A stretch of 34,916 nt of DNA from WO2-35-19 sp964365465 (GTDB taxonomy: Bacteria > Patescibacteriota > Minisyncoccia > Phycocordibacterales > WO2-35-19). Numbering within the stretch: position 1 is the first letter of the stretch; the number at the start of each line of letters is the position of its first letter. The notes under the pieces are model-generated. The model was given only the letters and a program-made list of their open reading frames with translations, was not told the origin of the DNA and searched no databases. The stretch covers positions 1 to 34,916 of the forward strand of contig CAYIPT010000007.1 in assembly GCA_964365465.1 (NCBI GenBank). The letters are read 5' to 3'. Shown piece by piece: positions 6,489 to 14,036 of this stretch. The translations under genes and the position numbers were made by a program.

Positions 6489-6500
6489 ACGCATAAATAC

Positions 6501-6506
6501 ATGATA
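6501..6506 (-). promoter_or_regulatory. -10 box upstream of element copy 1
   Basis: TATCAT on the minus strand ends 6 nt before the upstream copy of the duplicated ATG (6492-6494). Before insertion this would have given a leaderless mRNA starting at that ATG. Confidence 0.4.
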
Positions 6507-6507
6507 C

Positions 6508-6538
6508 CAAAACACACTGGGTTATCCAGTGTGTTTTG
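6508..6538. terminator. strong hairpin between surface-protein genes
   Basis: Arms 6508-6520 and 6526-6538 form a perfect 13-bp stem with a 5-nt loop, including A/T runs at both ends. It follows the stop of the minus-strand gene at 6551. Confidence 0.8.
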
Positions 6539-6550
6539 TGGAATTTCAAT

Positions 6551-7408
6551 TTAATTGCCCAGGGCTTTTAGTTTGGCTTGAAGTTCTTGAACCTGCTGAA
6601 GCAAGGTGTTGATTTGGGCTGTGATAGCGCTTATTTGCGCTGATGTTAGCCCAGTGGTCGCTGAAGCGTTTGACGCAGGATTGGCCATAAAGATCTTATT
6701 CAACTGAGCCCTTGTTGCTGGCCCCACTATTCCTAGCTGGTTTATACCATATTTTGCTTGATAAGCTTTAACAGCTTTTTGGGTAATAGGACCAAAATAT
6801 CCCGTGGCTTCACCTTTAAAGAATCCCTCGCTCAATAATCTGGTCTGTAGATTTCGCACATCATCACCTGTTGAACCAACAGAGAGACCGCGATTAAAAG
6901 CCGCTTGAGGAGCAGCAGCTATTAAAGCTGGCAGAGCAGGATTAGGTGTTGCTGGCGTTATTGGAAGTGTTGTGCCACCTCCTCCTCCACCCCCTCTGCC
7001 ACTAGAACTACCGCTAGTATTGCTAGTACTCGTGGTAGGAACGGTGCAAGCAGAAGAACCAACGGTAACAGTTACATTGCTGGAAGCCGCTACAGGAAGA
7101 AACACGGATACGGCATCAGATGCGGTACAAGTGTTCACCACTTTGATTTCAGAGCTACCTGTTCCACTAAGAAATATTCTATCCGTTGAAGTAAACTGAA
7201 TTTGAGAGTTAGTCAACAACACAAAAGAAAGAGTGTTTGCATCAACCGTAATTGACTCCACCACTGCGCTAAAACCGGAAACACTAAAGTTATACCCGCC
7301 GACAGTTACGGTGGTATCGGTTGTCAAAGTCACATCATTATAAGCCGCTCCGGCCACAAACGGCACAAGCAATATACAAAGACAAATTAATAATTTTTTC
7401 ATTTTCAT
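6551..7408 (-). CDS. exported peptidoglycan-binding surface protein
   Basis: This 285-aa protein has a signal peptide (KKLLICLCILLVPFVAGAA) and a beta-rich region (about 22-120). A Gly-rich spacer (GRGGGGGGGTT) follows, then a peptidoglycan-binding type 1 domain at about 173-240 (GLSVGSTGDDVRNLQTRL, then GYFGPITQKAVKAYQ and GIVGPATRAQL). The C-terminal tail (ISAITAQINTLLQQVQELQ) is a predicted coiled coil, like the N-terminal one of the 666-aa protein at 8279. It probably attaches surface material to the wall. Its start lies 12 nt after the stop of the gene at 7421-7993, so the two form an operon. Confidence 0.8.
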   Translation of the reverse strand: MKMKKLLICLCILLVPFVAGAAYNDVTLTTDTTVTVGGYNFSVSGFSAVVESITVDANTLSFVLLTNSQIQFTSTDRIFLSGTGSSEIKVVNTCTASDAVSVFLPVAASSNVTVTVGSSACTVPTTSTSNTSGSSSGRGGGGGGGTTLPITPATPNPALPALIAAAPQAAFNRGLSVGSTGDDVRNLQTRLLSEGFFKGEATGYFGPITQKAVKAYQAKYGINQLGIVGPATRAQLNKIFMANPASNASATTGLTSAQISAITAQINTLLQQVQELQAKLKALGN

Positions 7409-7420
7409 AATTTTGGTGGT

Positions 7421-7993
7421 TTATTTTACAACAATATAACTAGCCGTTCCAGAAGCGGTATTTGCCGCTACAGGCCAAGTATAAACAGCTCCAGTTAAGT
7501 TTGAAATATTTAACTGAATATAACCGGCTGTAGTTGACGCACTTGCACCAGTAAGGCGGAGACCACCAGAAGTGGTTCCCGCAGTTGTGGTAGAAAGTGT
7601 CGCAACAACGAAATCGCCTGCAGTCACACCAGTAAGAGCTGACCCAGCATCTCCTGCAACAGCATCCCAGGCCAAAGTTCCCTGACAATCTACGACAACC
7701 GTTGAGGTAGCCGCGATTGTGGCCGCATAAGGTTTAATGTAACAAGTTCCGGCGTTTACTCTAGTAACTGCAGTTCCACTTGAACCAACTTTTAATGATG
7801 TGCCCATAGTAACTGCTCCAGTAAGAGTTGAGCCCAGATCAACTTGGAGCGTACCAGCTGTTACTATATTTTCACTAATAGTTGTTGCCGCATTTACTAA
7901 ACCGGTGACAAAAAGCACCGATAAAACAACGGCCAATATTACAGAAACTGGACCTCGACTAACAATCTTTCTAAAAACATTTTTTATATACAT
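7421..7993 (-). CDS. exported Thr/Ala-rich surface protein
   Basis: This 190-aa protein has a basic N terminus followed by a signal segment (VSVILAVVLSVLFVTGLVNAA). The mature part is Thr/Ser/Ala/Gly rich, with two Cys (AGTCYIKPY and VVDCQGTLA) that could form a disulfide. Low-complexity exported proteins of this type are frequent in Patescibacteria. I do not recognise a family. It is the first gene of a two-gene operon with the peptidoglycan-binding protein downstream. Confidence 0.7.
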   Translation of the reverse strand: MYIKNVFRKIVSRGPVSVILAVVLSVLFVTGLVNAATTISENIVTAGTLQVDLGSTLTGAVTMGTSLKVGSSGTAVTRVNAGTCYIKPYAATIAATSTVVVDCQGTLAWDAVAGDAGSALTGVTAGDFVVATLSTTTAGTTSGGLRLTGASASTTAGYIQLNISNLTGAVYTWPVAANTASGTASYIVVK

Positions 7994-8070
7994 AAAATTT
8001 TTTAATTAATAAAATTTTGCTAATAACAATTTTGACCAGAAAGATTTTATTCTTTCTTTAAACTCAAATA

Positions 8071-8101
8071 ATTATAACAGTATTATTTTTTATAGAGCCA
8101 A
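8071..8101 (-). promoter_or_regulatory. promoter of the surface-protein operon
   Basis: The minus strand has TATAAT at 8071-8076, with TTGGCT (8096-8101) 19 nt upstream. The -10 box is perfect but the spacing is long. Apart from this promoter, repeat A and a terminator, the 285-nt gap 7994-8278 is AT-rich and shows nothing else. Confidence 0.5.
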
Positions 8102-8165
8102 ATAAAGTGTTGATAACTTTTTTATTTTTTTACAAATAACTTTTTTATGCAAACCCAACTTCGCT

Positions 8166-8193
8166 ACCCCCTTCGCACAAGGCTACGGCGGGT
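8166..8193. repeat. intergenic copy of palindromic repeat family A
   Basis: Read on the minus strand it begins ACCCGCCGTAGC and ends GCGAAGGGGGT, sharing its first 12 nt and general design with the rplL copy. It lies between the terminator at 8218 and the surface operon promoter. Confidence 0.5.
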
Positions 8194-8217
8194 CAAAGAA
8201 AGCTTCGCTGGGCAAGC

Positions 8218-8245
8218 AAAAACCCCGCTGTGAAGCGGGGTTTTT
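8218..8245. terminator. bidirectional intrinsic terminator
   Basis: A 12-bp stem, AAAAACCCCGCT (8218-8229) with AGCGGGGTTTTT (8234-8245) and a GTGA loop, ends the minus-strand gene at 8279. Confidence 0.85.
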
Positions 8246-8278
8246 GCGAGTATCACAAGTACTCTTAAGTTTACACGA

Positions 8279-10279
8279 TTAAGGGAAGGTTACATCAGAA
8301 GTTCTCCAGTCAGATTCACCAGACATAAAGGTAGTATTTGTTGTACCTATATAACCCGGAGCTGACCAATTCAATCTGGCCACACCAACCGAATACAAAC
8401 CAACTCCAGAGTTAATGACTCCTGTTTGATTGCTTCTACCTTGGATACTGAAGGTTACAGGAACTGTAACTTCAGAACCTTCAGCCAATGAACAACTGTT
8501 GGTCAAAGTACCAACAACGCAGGTTGATGGGAAGGTAATAGAAGTTGAGGTGGCGGCACTGCTGTTAGTTGCGTTGGATGAACCATTTACATAAATGGTA
8601 AAGGCTGTAGTGCTTGATACAAACGGACTAGAAGTGGCCTGGCTCGTACCAAAGTCCAAAGCGGCACCGACCGCCTTAATTTTTATGTTGAAGGTAGCAG
8701 CCAAAGTTGAAGTAGAGTTTATGTTAGAGCCAGCTCCCTGGGGTACACCGTCCGTAGCAACACTCTTGGAAACGAGAGTGAACTCAGGACCGATATATAG
8801 TACTCCAACTTGGTTACCGGTAGCCGTACCGCTATCCGTAACCGAATCACCTTTCGTATTCTCGTCAGTGATGCCAGTTGAAGAAGCACTAGCTGTGAAG
8901 TTAGAGATTGTACCATTAGCACCTCGGATGTCAACCTTAACAGTAAAGGTTTTGGAGGTATCTTTGGGAACAGTGTAATCTAAATCACTGAAAACTGCAG
9001 TGTTTAAAGATCCCACTGTTGCGTTAGCGAGCAATGTCGAACCTTCATAGAGGTAGACAGTGGTTGAAGCTGTGGCTCCACCTGTTCCTGCCTTGGCAAC
9101 AGCGATGTTCATATCGGTGATAGTGACAGCATCTTTTTCCGCCTTCATGTCAAACACCAAGACAGAAAGTTTGTCGCACTCATTCTCGCTTGCACCAGAA
9201 GTACAAACAACATCAGTTTTCTTTGGTGTTGATGAATTCAGAGATACAGTCAAAGTAGCTGACTCGGCAAGGGTAGAGGAAATGGTTGGAGTAGCGGCGA
9301 TAGCCGTGGTGCCAGAATACTGGTCAATACCGGCTCCGTCAACTGCGCGAACACCACTGGCGGCAACTGCGATAGTGTAAGTTTCTGTAGTGGTGTTATC
9401 GTAATCACCCGAATCAATTGCGTCAAACAAGTCAGCTTTGATCAAGTAGGTCTTGGAACTGCCTTTTGGAACGATTGAATTGAAACCAGCGATAGTTATA
9501 AAGTAATCGCTTCCATCCTTAATAACTGTTGAGGAGTTAAGGTCAATTGAAGCGAGAACATTGCCTCCCTCTGTCACATACAATTTCTTGTATATTTTGT
9601 TGTAGAACTTTGTGTCTGAATCACCTGTAACTTGGTCTAAGTCAAATTTCATTCTTTGAACAGCCATATCAGAACCAGAAGATGTCACTTTGATGCCCAA
9701 GATAGCAACTTGAGTGTCTCCCTCATAGACTGTTGATACTGTGCCAGCGCTTGATTCGGTAGCGGCAATAGTGCCTTCAGCTCCAGGAGTAGTGATAACA
9801 CCAGCAGGAACGGTTGTGCCGGGAACGGTTGTGCCGGGAACGGTTGTGCCGGGAACCACCACCGACAAAGAATTTACTTTAGCTCTGGTGATTGGACCAA
9901 AATATCCAACAGCTGGAGAAATTCCGGCTGATGCTTGATATGAGGCCAAGGCGGACTTGGTCAAAGGACCAAAGTAGCCCATGGCAACTCCGACGGGCAT
10001 AACAAGGTTTCCCTTGGACACCAAGAATTGCTGGAGAGCAGTAACTTCTGCGCCTTTTGAACCAACTGTTAAGTCGGTTGTAAAGGTTGTGGCAGAACCA
10101 CCACCAGTAGTTGCGCCTCCGGAGATCTGCACTTGAAGTTGGGCGATCATAGCTAACAAGCTATTGATCTGAGCTGTAAGTTCGGCAGTAGTTTGAGCAG
10201 AAGCCACAACTGGCATAACGCTCAAAACCATTGCCACACCCACGGCGCCCGCAAACAATTTCGATTTTAAATTTAACAT
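8279..10279 (-). CDS. large exported peptidoglycan-binding surface protein
   Basis: This 666-aa protein has a signal peptide ending near ASA-Q (residues 26-29) and a short predicted coiled coil (TAELTAQINSLLAMIAQLQ). A peptidoglycan-binding type 1 region follows at about 70-138 with two GYFGP motifs. A VPGTT tandem repeat (142-158) comes next, then a long Ser/Thr-rich beta region with Ig-like character. Four Cys in the second half (VCTSGASENECD and CVVGTLTNSC) suggest disulfides. It is a good candidate for a main wall-attached surface or S-layer-like protein. A promoter about 150 nt upstream and a strong terminator suggest a single-gene, well-expressed transcript. Confidence 0.8.
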   Translation of the reverse strand: MLNLKSKLFAGAVGVAMVLSVMPVVASAQTTAELTAQINSLLAMIAQLQVQISGGATTGGGSATTFTTDLTVGSKGAEVTALQQFLVSKGNLVMPVGVAMGYFGPLTKSALASYQASAGISPAVGYFGPITRAKVNSLSVVVPGTTVPGTTVPGTTVPAGVITTPGAEGTIAATESSAGTVSTVYEGDTQVAILGIKVTSSGSDMAVQRMKFDLDQVTGDSDTKFYNKIYKKLYVTEGGNVLASIDLNSSTVIKDGSDYFITIAGFNSIVPKGSSKTYLIKADLFDAIDSGDYDNTTTETYTIAVAASGVRAVDGAGIDQYSGTTAIAATPTISSTLAESATLTVSLNSSTPKKTDVVCTSGASENECDKLSVLVFDMKAEKDAVTITDMNIAVAKAGTGGATASTTVYLYEGSTLLANATVGSLNTAVFSDLDYTVPKDTSKTFTVKVDIRGANGTISNFTASASSTGITDENTKGDSVTDSGTATGNQVGVLYIGPEFTLVSKSVATDGVPQGAGSNINSTSTLAATFNIKIKAVGAALDFGTSQATSSPFVSSTTAFTIYVNGSSNATNSSAATSTSITFPSTCVVGTLTNSCSLAEGSEVTVPVTFSIQGRSNQTGVINSGVGLYSVGVARLNWSAPGYIGTTNTTFMSGESDWRTSDVTFP
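9807..9857 (-). repeat. 15-nt tandem repeat in the surface-protein linker
   Basis: Three identical 15-nt units (9807-9851) plus a partial one encode the VPGTT linker. The exact identity at DNA level suggests recent slippage, so the linker length is likely to vary between strains. Confidence 0.85.
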
Positions 10280-10429
10280 ATTTTTGAATTCGTCTGAAAC
10301 TTCACTTTTATTTTAAAATTTTTGTGAAGCATCAAACAACTAATAATTACCAAACTAATAAATAATAAATTGAACTAATTCCATCGCTTCTTTAATCGAC
10401 AAGAAACAGCGGATTTAGTAACAGAAAGA

Positions 10430-10458
10430 ATTTTACCGCCTTAATCCAATACTTGCAA
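10430..10458 (-). promoter_or_regulatory. promoter of the 666-aa surface protein
   Basis: The minus strand shows TTGCAA (10453-10458), a 17-nt spacer and TAAAAT (10430-10435). The predicted leader is about 145 nt. It contains a hairpin CTTCAC/GTGAAG near 10296-10328. Confidence 0.55.
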
Positions 10459-10510
10459 AAGCAAACATGTGGATAAGGCATTGGCTCAAGTATTGCATAT
10501 TTGATAAATG

Positions 10511-10547
10511 AAGGCAAGGGGAACCCTTTAAGGGTTCCCCTTGCCTT
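10511..10547. terminator. 18-bp perfect hairpin after the HTH gene
   Basis: Arms 10511-10528 and 10530-10547 are perfectly complementary. They begin immediately after the stop codon (10548-10550) of the minus-strand HTH gene. There is no clean T-run, so efficiency as an intrinsic terminator is uncertain. Confidence 0.6.
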
Positions 10548-11255
10548 CTATATAATAGAATATCGACTCCATCTTCTCTCTCCAACTTTTTTTATTTTTT
10601 TCTCATTTATAAGCTGGTTTAACTCTCTTTGGACTGTTTTTTCGCTACAACCCACTATATTTGGCGCTATGTCCTTTATACTTATATTATTATGTCCTTT
10701 AATAAAATCCAGGATCATATTTTTTCTTAAGTCCTTCCTTTTATGTCCATTGCTGTTTTTCGCTTCATTTATTCTGCCATTTTCTATCATATTCTTTCGT
10801 CCATTTCTATTCCCATTTTTATAAACTTCACTGAAATTATCATCAATATTTACAATCAAAGATTCCTTAAATATGCTTTTAACAGAAGCATTTTTATCAT
10901 CATCAAATTTTTCGGAGAATTTTTTAAGTTCCAAAACAAACGAATGGAATTCTTCTTTGATGATATTGCCGTTCATTTTGGAAATCAAACCGGAAACAGA
11001 AGCAATGTCTAAAATAGACATAAGTTCTAGAGAATTTTTTTCAATATCAGCAGTTAATTTTTTTGTATCATTAAAATTTATGTCTTTTAAGTTAACAGAC
11101 ATAGAAACTTGATCAAGAGATAATTTTTTCATTTTTGTCCTCAATTCTTCATTTTGGTCTATAACGTTGGAAATAACAAAAACAGCTGCGGCTAATCTGT
11201 AGGATTTATTATATATACTCACAAAATCATTGTTTTTCTGTACTATTTCATTCAT
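10548..11255 (-). CDS. HTH-domain putative transcriptional regulator
   Basis: This 235-aa protein has a helical N-terminal half (NKSYRLAAAVFVISNVIDQ, then long charged helices), a polar Asn/Lys-rich linker (about 148-178) and a C-terminal winged helix (about 180-233). The winged helix contains NISIKDIAPNIVGCSEKTVQ as helix-turn-helix and RRWSRYSII at the end, similar to DeoR/HTH_11 domains. Its ligand and targets are unknown. It is divergent from ftsK, with an inverted repeat between them. The start ATG is the inner copy of the duplicated ATGAAT that flanks element copy 2. Confidence 0.65.
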   Translation of the reverse strand: MNEIVQKNNDFVSIYNKSYRLAAAVFVISNVIDQNEELRTKMKKLSLDQVSMSVNLKDINFNDTKKLTADIEKNSLELMSILDIASVSGLISKMNGNIIKEEFHSFVLELKKFSEKFDDDKNASVKSIFKESLIVNIDDNFSEVYKNGNRNGRKNMIENGRINEAKNSNGHKRKDLRKNMILDFIKGHNNISIKDIAPNIVGCSEKTVQRELNQLINEKKIKKVGERRWSRYSII

Positions 11256-11316
11256 CCCGTTAGAAATTACTTTTAATTAACACCATGCTTTTGAATCACA
11301 TTAGATTTCTAACGGG
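11256..11316. mobile_element. short TIR element at a start codon, copy 2
   Basis: This 61-nt element begins CCCGTTAGAAAT and ends ATTTCTAACGGG. It is flanked by the direct repeat ATTCAT (11250-11255 and 11317-11322). On the minus strand the HTH gene starts at the downstream ATGAAT, and the upstream ATGAAT opens a short frame (MNPVRNLM). The core is alignable with copy 1. Confidence 0.7.
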
Positions 11317-11329
11317 ATTCATAAGAGAC

Positions 11330-11335
11330 ATCTTA
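11330..11335 (-). promoter_or_regulatory. -10 box upstream of element copy 2
   Basis: TAAGAT on the minus strand ends 7 nt before the upstream copy of the duplicated ATG (11320-11322), the spacing of a leaderless promoter. Confidence 0.4.
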
Positions 11336-11418
11336 TTTGTCCTATAACTTTTTGTGTCTTTTACATTAAACATTATCGGACTTAAAAAATCAAACAGCGA
11401 CTTTTATGACCTTATGCT

Positions 11419-11437
11419 AAAGGATAATCTGTCCTTT
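11419..11437. promoter_or_regulatory. inverted repeat between HTH gene and ftsK
   Basis: AAAGGA (11419-11424) and TCCTTT (11432-11437) are separated by 7 nt in the divergent intergenic region. An AGGACA word also recurs nearby (minus strand, about 11337). It could be an operator for the adjacent HTH protein. This rests on symmetry and position only. Confidence 0.3.
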
Positions 11438-11490
11438 ATGAGAAGTCAACCCCGTTTCACTTTTTAAAATTATTAAAAATTTTAATATGG

Positions 11491-11496
11491 TATAAT
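11491..11496 (+). promoter_or_regulatory. -10 box giving a leaderless ftsK mRNA
   Basis: TATAAT ends 6 nt before ATG 11503. The in-frame TTG at 11497 touches the -10 box and would not be transcribed, which decides the start in favour of 11503. Confidence 0.6.
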
Positions 11497-11502
11497 TTGA
11501 GT

Positions 11503-13683
11503 ATGGGAAGAAAGAAGAAAGAAAATAATAGAGATGCGGATTTCGGATTAAGAAAATTAAAAGATGAGACCGTTTCCTGGATTTTTGCTGTATCTTTTTT
11601 TGTTCTATTTATTATCTTTATACTAGCGCCTTTCGGTATGGCTGGCGCCGTAGGCAATAAAGTATATGGTATATTAAAAATTCTGTTTGGCTTTGGATAT
11701 TTTTTATTGCCCCTTTTGTCACTTCTTCTTTCCATTTCATTCGCCAAATCAATCAAGCACTCTTTGGGCGCTATTCGCGTCTTTGGCGCCGGATTATTTT
11801 TCCTCTCTTCCCTGGCTTTGTTTGATTTAGCTTTTTTGAGCAAGGGCGGAAAAGTTGGAAATTTATTACACCAACCTTTAGTAAAATTATTTGATGTTTA
11901 TGCCACTGCTATTATTTTAGGAGCTCTTATTTTTATAAGCATTTTGGTTATTTTCGATGAGACCCTTAATATTTCTTCTTTGCTTAATATTTTTAGAAAA
12001 AAAGAAAAAGAGGAAGAGGAAGAAAAAGTGGAAAAAGAAATTAAAATATTGGACAGTAATGGGTCCGTAAAAAATTACCAAGAAAAATTGTCCCAGGCAT
12101 CTTCTGTCAGGCAAGGCGTTATTCAACCAGAGAGTGATGATTTTAGAATTCATAAAAACAACGCTTTTAAGCTTTACGTTCCTCCCCCGCTTTCTCTTTT
12201 GGAAAGAGATCGGGGCAAACCGGAGGTTGGAGATATTAAAGCGAATTCAAATATTATAAAAAGAACTCTGCAAAATTTTGGCATTATTGTCGAGATGGAT
12301 GAAATATCTATCGGACCATCTGTAACGAGATATGCATTGAAACCGGCCGAGGGAGTCAAACTTTCCCGAATTTTAGGGTTGCAGAATAACTTGGAATTGG
12401 CTTTAGCCGCTCATCCGGTACGCATTGAGGCCCCTATTCCCGGCAAATCCTTGGTCGGCATTGAAATTCCAAATTCAACAAAAACTTTAGTGGGTCTCGG
12501 CTCGCTCCTATCTCAAAGCGAATATGCCGATTCTGAAAAGTCATTGCTTGTGGCTTTAGGCAAAAGCATATCCGGCTCATCTATTTTTGCCAACTTGGGC
12601 AAAATGCCTCATCTCTTAATAGCCGGGGCCACTGGCAGCGGAAAATCAGTGACCATTCACTCCGTCATTACTTCCCTATTATTCCGCAATTCGCCGGAAA
12701 ATTTGAAATTTATAATGATAGATCCCAAAAGAGTTGAGTTGACTCAATACAATAAAATCCCCCACCTTCTAACTCCGGTCATCACGGATGCCAAAAAGGT
12801 CATCATGTCCCTGAAGTGGGCCTCTAAAGAAATGGAACGCCGCTATGATATTTTGGAAACAAGCAAAGTGAGAGATATTGAGTCCTATCATAAAAACATA
12901 CTTTCACCCATTTTGGAGAAATTTAAAAAAGATAAAATCGGAGAAGTGCCGGATCTTATGCCTTACATTATTATAGTGGTGGACGAATTGGCAGATATAA
13001 TGCAGGCCTATCCGAGAGAGCTTGAGTCAGCCGTTATTCGGCTAGCTCAAATGAGCCGAGCCGTCGGCATTCATCTGATTCTTTCAACTCAAAGGCCAAG
13101 CGTTAATGTTATAACGGGACTTATAAAAGCCAACATTCCGACTCGCATCGCCCTGCAAGTGGCTTCTCAATTTGATTCGCGAACCATTCTTGACTCTGCC
13201 GGAGCGGAAAAGTTGCTTGGCGCAGGAGACATGTTATATCTCTCGGGAGAAATGTCCAAACCCATTCGACTCCAATCCCCTTTCATATCGGAAACAGAAG
13301 TTAAAAAAGTGGTGGAATATCTGGTAAAAAACAATGAAGACGAAATACCGACCGATATAAATATGGAAGCCTATCATTCCAAAAATGTTTTGTTTGAATC
13401 TCTCACCAGCAAAGACGGCGACGTTGATGACGATCTTTATGAAGAAGCCAGAAAAATAGTAATCGGAGCGGGCAAGGCTTCCACTTCATATTTGCAGAGA
13501 AAATTGCGCATTGGCTATGCCAGAGCGGCACGGCTCATGGATATTTTAGAAGAAAGGGGCGTTATTAGCGGCGGTGATGGAGCTAAACCAAGGGATGTGC
13601 TCGTCAAACCGGAAGGCAACCTGCCTGTCGACGAAACAGAATTCATCACCGATCAAAACCAAGAAATTAAAAATGAAGTGTGA
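11503..13683 (+). CDS. ftsK: DNA translocase FtsK/SpoIIIE
   Basis: This 726-aa motor protein pumps chromosomal DNA through the division septum. About four membrane helices lie in the first 165 residues, followed by an acidic/basic linker. The alpha domain is near 240-330. The RecA-like motor has Walker A GATGSGKS (375-382), Walker B IIIVVDELAD (about 488-498) and LSTQRPSVNVITGLIKANIP. A C-terminal gamma winged helix (about 645-710, ASTSYLQRKLRIGYARAARL) would read polar DNA signals. The linker is much shorter than in E. coli, as in SpoIIIE-type proteins. It is the first gene of an operon with the Ig-like protein and recA. Confidence 0.97.
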   Translation: MGRKKKENNRDADFGLRKLKDETVSWIFAVSFFVLFIIFILAPFGMAGAVGNKVYGILKILFGFGYFLLPLLSLLLSISFAKSIKHSLGAIRVFGAGLFFLSSLALFDLAFLSKGGKVGNLLHQPLVKLFDVYATAIILGALIFISILVIFDETLNISSLLNIFRKKEKEEEEEKVEKEIKILDSNGSVKNYQEKLSQASSVRQGVIQPESDDFRIHKNNAFKLYVPPPLSLLERDRGKPEVGDIKANSNIIKRTLQNFGIIVEMDEISIGPSVTRYALKPAEGVKLSRILGLQNNLELALAAHPVRIEAPIPGKSLVGIEIPNSTKTLVGLGSLLSQSEYADSEKSLLVALGKSISGSSIFANLGKMPHLLIAGATGSGKSVTIHSVITSLLFRNSPENLKFIMIDPKRVELTQYNKIPHLLTPVITDAKKVIMSLKWASKEMERRYDILETSKVRDIESYHKNILSPILEKFKKDKIGEVPDLMPYIIIVVDELADIMQAYPRELESAVIRLAQMSRAVGIHLILSTQRPSVNVITGLIKANIPTRIALQVASQFDSRTILDSAGAEKLLGAGDMLYLSGEMSKPIRLQSPFISETEVKKVVEYLVKNNEDEIPTDINMEAYHSKNVLFESLTSKDGDVDDDLYEEARKIVIGAGKASTSYLQRKLRIGYARAARLMDILEERGVISGGDGAKPRDVLVKPEGNLPVDETEFITDQNQEIKNEV

Positions 13684-14032
13684 ATTCGAAAGTGGTTTTA
13701 ATATAAAGTTTTTTGTAGTTATTCTCTCAGTTTTGTTTCTTATTTCTTATGGTGTGTTCAACGCCAGAAGTTTAATAACGGGCCCGGTCATAGAAATATT
13801 CAGTCCAGCGACAGAGACAGAAACGATGGAAAATGTTATAACCATCAGAGGCAGAGCAATAAATATGATCTTTATAAGTGTGAACGAAAAACCCATATTT
13901 GTTGACAAAGAAGGCCTATTTGAAGAAAAATTGCTGCTTTCCCCCGGTTCTAATATAATAGAAATCAGGGCCAAGGACCGCTTCAAAAAAGAAGTACTGG
14001 AAACAATTAAAATATATTACAAGCAAAGTTAA
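13673..14032 (+). CDS. membrane-anchored Ig-like (glucodextranase-B-like) protein
   Basis: This 119-aa protein has an ATG that overlaps the last codons of ftsK in another frame, so translation is probably coupled. One membrane helix (about 10-30) is followed by an Ig-like domain. PVIEIFSPATE, VITIRGRA, ISVNEKPIFVDKEGLFEEKLLLSPGSNIIEIRAKD matches the glucodextranase-B-like fold pattern. Such domains occur in many exported Patescibacterial proteins. No specific function is known. It lies 4 nt before recA, an unusual partner for a recombinase. Confidence 0.75.
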   Translation: MKCEFESGFNIKFFVVILSVLFLISYGVFNARSLITGPVIEIFSPATETETMENVITIRGRAINMIFISVNEKPIFVDKEGLFEEKLLLSPGSNIIEIRAKDRFKKEVLETIKIYYKQS

Positions 14033-14036
14033 GAAT

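Noticed and set aside
9807..9857. CRISPR array
   Set aside because: The repeats are tandem 15-nt coding units without spacers. No cas genes or spaced direct repeats were seen anywhere in the window.
13574..13672. Earlier in-frame start for the Ig-like protein inside ftsK
   Set aside because: The upstream part is poor in membrane or signal features and lies in the conserved ftsK gamma domain. The ATG at 13673 overlaps the ftsK stop and directly precedes the membrane helix.
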